NCBI GenBank assembly: GCA_902773045.1
Contig: CACYDE010000025.1
Coordinates: 1 to 8,943, forward strand
Origin: an uncultured Ruminococcus sp.
GTDB taxonomy: Bacteria; Bacillota; Clostridia; Oscillospirales; Acutalibacteraceae
DNA: 8,943 bases
Direction of reading: 5' to 3'
Shown here piece by piece: positions 6,794-8,943 of this stretch. The translations under genes were made by a program, and so were the position numbers. Position 1 is the first letter of the stretch, and each line of letters begins with the position of its first letter. The notes beneath the pieces were generated by a model, which worked only from the letters and a program-made list of their open reading frames with translations, did no database searches and had not been told where the DNA came from.

Positions 6794-8542
6794 TTACTCA
6801 TCACCAAAGTCGATCGACGGTCTGACGTATAGTGTTTTGTTTTTCACAAATATCACCATACCGGGTTTTGCGCCCTGCGGTTTGCTGACGTTGCGGATCT
6901 GAGTGTAGTCTACGGGGACCTGTGATCCGTCACGCGCTCTGCTGTGATATGCCGCGATCTTTGCCGCCTGAACGATCGCCTCGTCGCTCGGTTCTTTTCC
7001 GTTTGTGACGAGTATGGTGTGAGATCCGGGGATATTCTTCGTGTGAAACCATATATCGTTATTGTTTGCGGTTTTTAAAGTCAAAGTATCGTTCTGGCGG
7101 TTGTTTCTTCCGACGAGGATCTCAAAACCGTCCGCAGAGGTGAATTTAAGAGGAGGGAGCGGTTTTTGTTCTTTGGATTTTCCTTTTGAGGCTTTGATGT
7201 AGCCGGTCTGAACAAGCTCGGAGCGGATCTCCGCAAGTTCTCTTTCCGTTTCGGCGCGGCTTAAAGAATCAAAAACGTTGTCAATGTATTCGAGTTCAAG
7301 CTTAGCAAGCCGGAGCTGTTCTGTCAGCACATGTTCTGCGGTTTTCGCCTTGCGGTAGTCTTTATAGTATTTCTGGGCATTCTGAGAGGGGGATTTTGAC
7401 GGATCAAGCTTGATCCGTATCTCCGACATGTTTTCATCGTAGAAATTTTCAAGGTCAACGAAAGGCGAGCCTTTTTCTATCCTGTAGAGATTTGCCTGCA
7501 GAAGATCGCCGCAGATCCTGAGATGCTCTCTGTCCGCGCACTGCTTCAGTTCTTCGGTCTGCGTATTTATTTTTCTGGAAATTCTGTCTGAGGCATTTGT
7601 CAGGAGTTTCAGAAGATCCTGTCCTTTAGCCTTCATTCTCTCCGCGCGGTCGCGTTCGAGGTAGAAATTGTCGAGAAGTGACGAGAAGCTTTCTTCTCTG
7701 ATGAGCTTCATCGCGGAGCCGTATTGAGTTATTCCCATAAAAGAAATATCCTTTGGTTTTCCCTTGGGTTCGCTGACGCAGTACGGCGCGCCGCTGCATT
7801 CTCTGACGGCGTTAGTGAGTTTGGTGATATAGTAATCAAGCCGTTTCATATACTGAGAGTTCAGTTCATCGGTATAAACATCTTCGCCGCTTGTGATAAG
7901 ATATTCTATCTCGCGGCAGACGATGGGGGAAACGCCCTGAACGGTATTGAGGATAGCTTTTCCGAGTTTTTCGGGTTTTGGCAAATTTGCGATTGCTTTG
8001 ACGATATCACCCGGGTCTTCGGTGAGCATGTTTAATTTGTTCTGCGGAGGCGGAAGTTCATATTTCATTCCGGGAAGAACGAGTCTCTGAGTAGTCATTG
8101 TGGGATCGACCCTTTTCAGAGCGTCGATTATGACTCCGTTTTCGTCAATGAAAATAACGTTGCTGTACTTTCCCATGATTTCAACGGCAAGAGTAAGTTT
8201 TATCCTGTCGCCAAGTTCGCTGACCGCGTCAAAGTCAAGAAATATTATCCTCTCCAGATCGGGCTGACGCACGTCGGAAACTTTCGCTCCGCACAGCTTT
8301 TTCCTCAGAAGCATACAAAGCATCGGAGGGGAAGCCGGGTTTTCGGGTGAGTTTGAGGTGAAATTTACTCTCGGAGAATTTGCTCTTGCCGAGATCAAAA
8401 GCTTTTTATTTCCGTTTAATGTTCTTACGGCGAGAATAAGCTCGTCGCGGTTGGGCTGGTGGATCTGAGAAACTCTCGCACCGCTCAGGTCGTTTTTCAG
8501 TTCTCCGGTAAGAAAACGTACAAAAGCTCCGTCAAGTGCCAT
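6794..8542 (-). CDS. rqcH: RqcH-like NFACT-family ribosome quality-control protein
   Basis: This 582-residue protein matches bacterial RqcH (also annotated fibronectin-binding protein FbpA/PavA-like). RqcH binds the obstructed 50S subunit carrying peptidyl-tRNA and directs alanine tailing of stalled chains. The NFACT-N domain starts at residue 1 with MALDGAFVRFLTGEL, and VEIMGKYSNVIFID (120-133) is a family signature. A helix-hairpin-helix region lies at about 175-245, a charged helical coiled-coil region at about 290-440, and the NFACT-R domain at about 465-575 with DIWFHTKNIPGSHTIL (496-511). Bacillus subtilis RqcH carries an Asp97-Arg98 pair needed for function; here the same positions read Glu97-Arg98, which also supports the numbering. 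ATG 8542 is preferred because AAAGGA (8558-8553) lies 10 nt upstream; a TTG three codons earlier is only 1 nt from that site. First gene of the minus-strand series. Confidence 0.94.
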   Translation of the reverse strand: MALDGAFVRFLTGELKNDLSGARVSQIHQPNRDELILAVRTLNGNKKLLISARANSPRVNFTSNSPENPASPPMLCMLLRKKLCGAKVSDVRQPDLERIIFLDFDAVSELGDRIKLTLAVEIMGKYSNVIFIDENGVIIDALKRVDPTMTTQRLVLPGMKYELPPPQNKLNMLTEDPGDIVKAIANLPKPEKLGKAILNTVQGVSPIVCREIEYLITSGEDVYTDELNSQYMKRLDYYITKLTNAVRECSGAPYCVSEPKGKPKDISFMGITQYGSAMKLIREESFSSLLDNFYLERDRAERMKAKGQDLLKLLTNASDRISRKINTQTEELKQCADREHLRICGDLLQANLYRIEKGSPFVDLENFYDENMSEIRIKLDPSKSPSQNAQKYYKDYRKAKTAEHVLTEQLRLAKLELEYIDNVFDSLSRAETERELAEIRSELVQTGYIKASKGKSKEQKPLPPLKFTSADGFEILVGRNNRQNDTLTLKTANNNDIWFHTKNIPGSHTILVTNGKEPSDEAIVQAAKIAAYHSRARDGSQVPVDYTQIRNVSKPQGAKPGMVIFVKNKTLYVRPSIDFGDE

Positions 8543-8552
8543 GATAAACAAT

Positions 8553-8558
8553 TCCTTT
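8553..8558 (-). promoter_or_regulatory. Ribosome-binding site for rqcH
   Basis: AAAGGA on the minus strand is 10 nt before ATG 8542 but only 1 nt before the alternative TTG at 8551, so it selects the ATG. Confidence 0.65.
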
Positions 8559-8579
8559 CATGTCTGCATAATCTCTATC

Positions 8580-8608
8580 ATTATACAATAAATTAATGAA
8601 CATTTCTA
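8580..8608 (-). promoter_or_regulatory. Sigma-A-type promoter for the rqcH-led operon
   Basis: A perfect TATAAT (8585-8580 on the minus strand) is preceded after a 17-bp spacer by TAGAAA (8608-8603), a 4-of-6 match to TTGACA. Expected transcription start is near 8573, giving a leader of about 30 nt before ATG 8542. The surroundings are AT-rich as expected. Confidence 0.65.
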
Positions 8609-8733
8609 CAATTTTTAAAAATCTTTCGATTTTGCGAATTGACTTTCCGTAGCATTTGTTTGTTGTCAGCTATCTATAACGTAAGAGCAGGGAAGTTTTT
8701 GACGTGATTACTGTCTTCACTCTGAAAAAAAGG

Positions 8734-8762
8734 TTGGCAAGCCGAAGAGAGTGTGGTATAAT
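8734..8762 (+). promoter_or_regulatory. Strong sigma-A-type promoter with extended -10, reading right
   Basis: TTGGCA (8734-8739, five of six consensus bases) is separated by exactly 17 bp from TATAAT (8757-8762), and TGG before the -10 gives the extended form TGnTATAAT. This is the best promoter in the window. It drives transcription through the structured repeat and out of the right edge. Confidence 0.8.
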
Positions 8763-8773
8763 AACAAAGTATA

Positions 8774-8794
8774 TAAGGAACTGTTCATCAATAA
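8774..8794 (+). repeat. 21-bp direct repeat, first copy
   Basis: TAAGGAACTGTT plus nine further bases recur at 8923-8943 with 19 of 21 identities, start-to-start distance 149 bp. The pair brackets the right structured repeat copy. It may mark a tandem unit or flanking duplication. Confidence 0.75.
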
Positions 8795-8811
8795 CTTTTC
8801 ATTTCTGCTTG

Positions 8812-8923
8812 TCTAATTTGCCTTGAACTGCGTTAAATTTCCTTGAAATACGCCCGAAGAAAGTGCCCTTGGGGTACGAAAGTATTCCTGCGAAAATTTG
8901 CCTTGTTCAAAACAAATTACCCT
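8812..8923 (+). repeat. Dispersed structured repeat, right copy with enlarged loop
   Basis: This copy shares the block chain of 103-186: TCTnATTT (8812-8819), TGCGT (8829-8833), CCTTGAAATACG (8841-8852), AGTATTCCTGCG (8881-8892), and CCTTGT with AAATTAnCCT 7 nt later (8901-8923). AATAC (8847-8851) pairs with GTATT (8882-8886), and the outer AAATTT (8835-8840) with AAATTT (8894-8899). Where the left copy has a GTCA loop, this one has a 30-nt loop with its own hairpin, GTGCCC/GGGTAC (8863-8868 with 8872-8877, one G-T pair). AATTTG/CAAATT (8895-8900 with 8913-8918) offers a competing hairpin. AATTT(G)CCTTG occurs three times in this copy. Confidence 0.7.
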
Positions 8924-8943
8924 AAGGAACTGTTTATAAATAA
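8923..8943 (+). repeat. 21-bp direct repeat, second copy
   Basis: Second copy of the repeat at 8774-8794, beginning TAAGGAACTGTT and cut by the window edge, so its full length is unknown. Confidence 0.75.

Larger units (their letters stand above)
8552..8943. other. Gene-free right flank with divergent promoters and repeats
   Basis: No credible protein gene is seen. Holdings are the minus-strand promoter for the rqcH series (8580-8608), a roughly 120-bp AT-rich stretch with nothing recognised, a strong plus-strand promoter (8734-8762), and a structured repeat copy (8812-8923) between two direct repeats (8774-8794 and 8923-8943). The plus-strand transcript would start near 8769 and run past the window edge with no start codon and reading frame of note. 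Confidence 0.7.

Noticed and set aside
8543..8551. TTG start three codons upstream for rqcH
   Set aside because: Only 1 nt from the AAAGGA site, and ATG 8542 gives the numbering expected for the Glu97-Arg98 motif.
1..8943. CRISPR array, tRNA, rRNA or insertion sequence
   Set aside because: No regularly spaced repeat array, tRNA-like cloverleaf, rRNA sequence or transposase coding was seen.

Overview
The window looks like a chromosomal segment of a Gram-positive, low-to-moderate GC anaerobe, most likely a Ruminococcus-like member of the Clostridia (Oscillospiraceae). This is inferred from an RqcH/NFACT protein, strong AGGAGG ribosome-binding sites, a TTG start behind such a site, an FtsX-type permease with a very long extracellular coiled coil, and a DHHW-family lipoprotein. 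Nothing here fixes the species.

All five convincing protein genes lie on the minus strand and read right to left as a tight series. They are rqcH/NFACT (8542-6794), an Sfp-type phosphopantetheinyl transferase (6791-6216), an ABC ATPase (6144-5443), its FtsX/MacB-type permease (5430-1774) and a DHHW-family lipoprotein (1678-284). Gaps are 2, 71, 12 and 95 nt. A minus-strand promoter with a perfect TATAAT lies just upstream of rqcH, and no convincing internal terminator is visible. One long transcript is therefore plausible, although the 71-nt gap could hold a separate start. The ATPase and permease form one transporter, and the lipoprotein may be an extracellular partner. RqcH and the phosphopantetheinyl transferase are housekeeping functions with no obvious mechanistic link to the transporter.

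The gene-free ends hold the least-explained material. Left (about 1-283) and right (8552-8943) each carry one copy of the same dispersed repeat in the same (+) orientation. Left 103-186 aligns with right 8812-8923 through a chain of identical blocks at nearly constant spacing. Both copies can fold around the same AATAC/GTATT helix. The flanking helix changes bases but keeps pairing at two aligned positions, and the apical loop grows from 4 to 30 nt, the larger one carrying its own hairpin. Each copy lies downstream of an extended -10 promoter-like sequence; the right one has a near-consensus sigma-A promoter. This fits a small structured RNA or a palindromic mobile repeat family and is the best candidate for something undescribed.

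The second notable point is the lipoprotein. It keeps the DHHW/SGNH fold signature, but the expected catalytic His and Ser appear to be replaced by Arg and Asp. It also ends in a Tyr/Gly/Asp-rich tail, which suggests a non-catalytic binding role.
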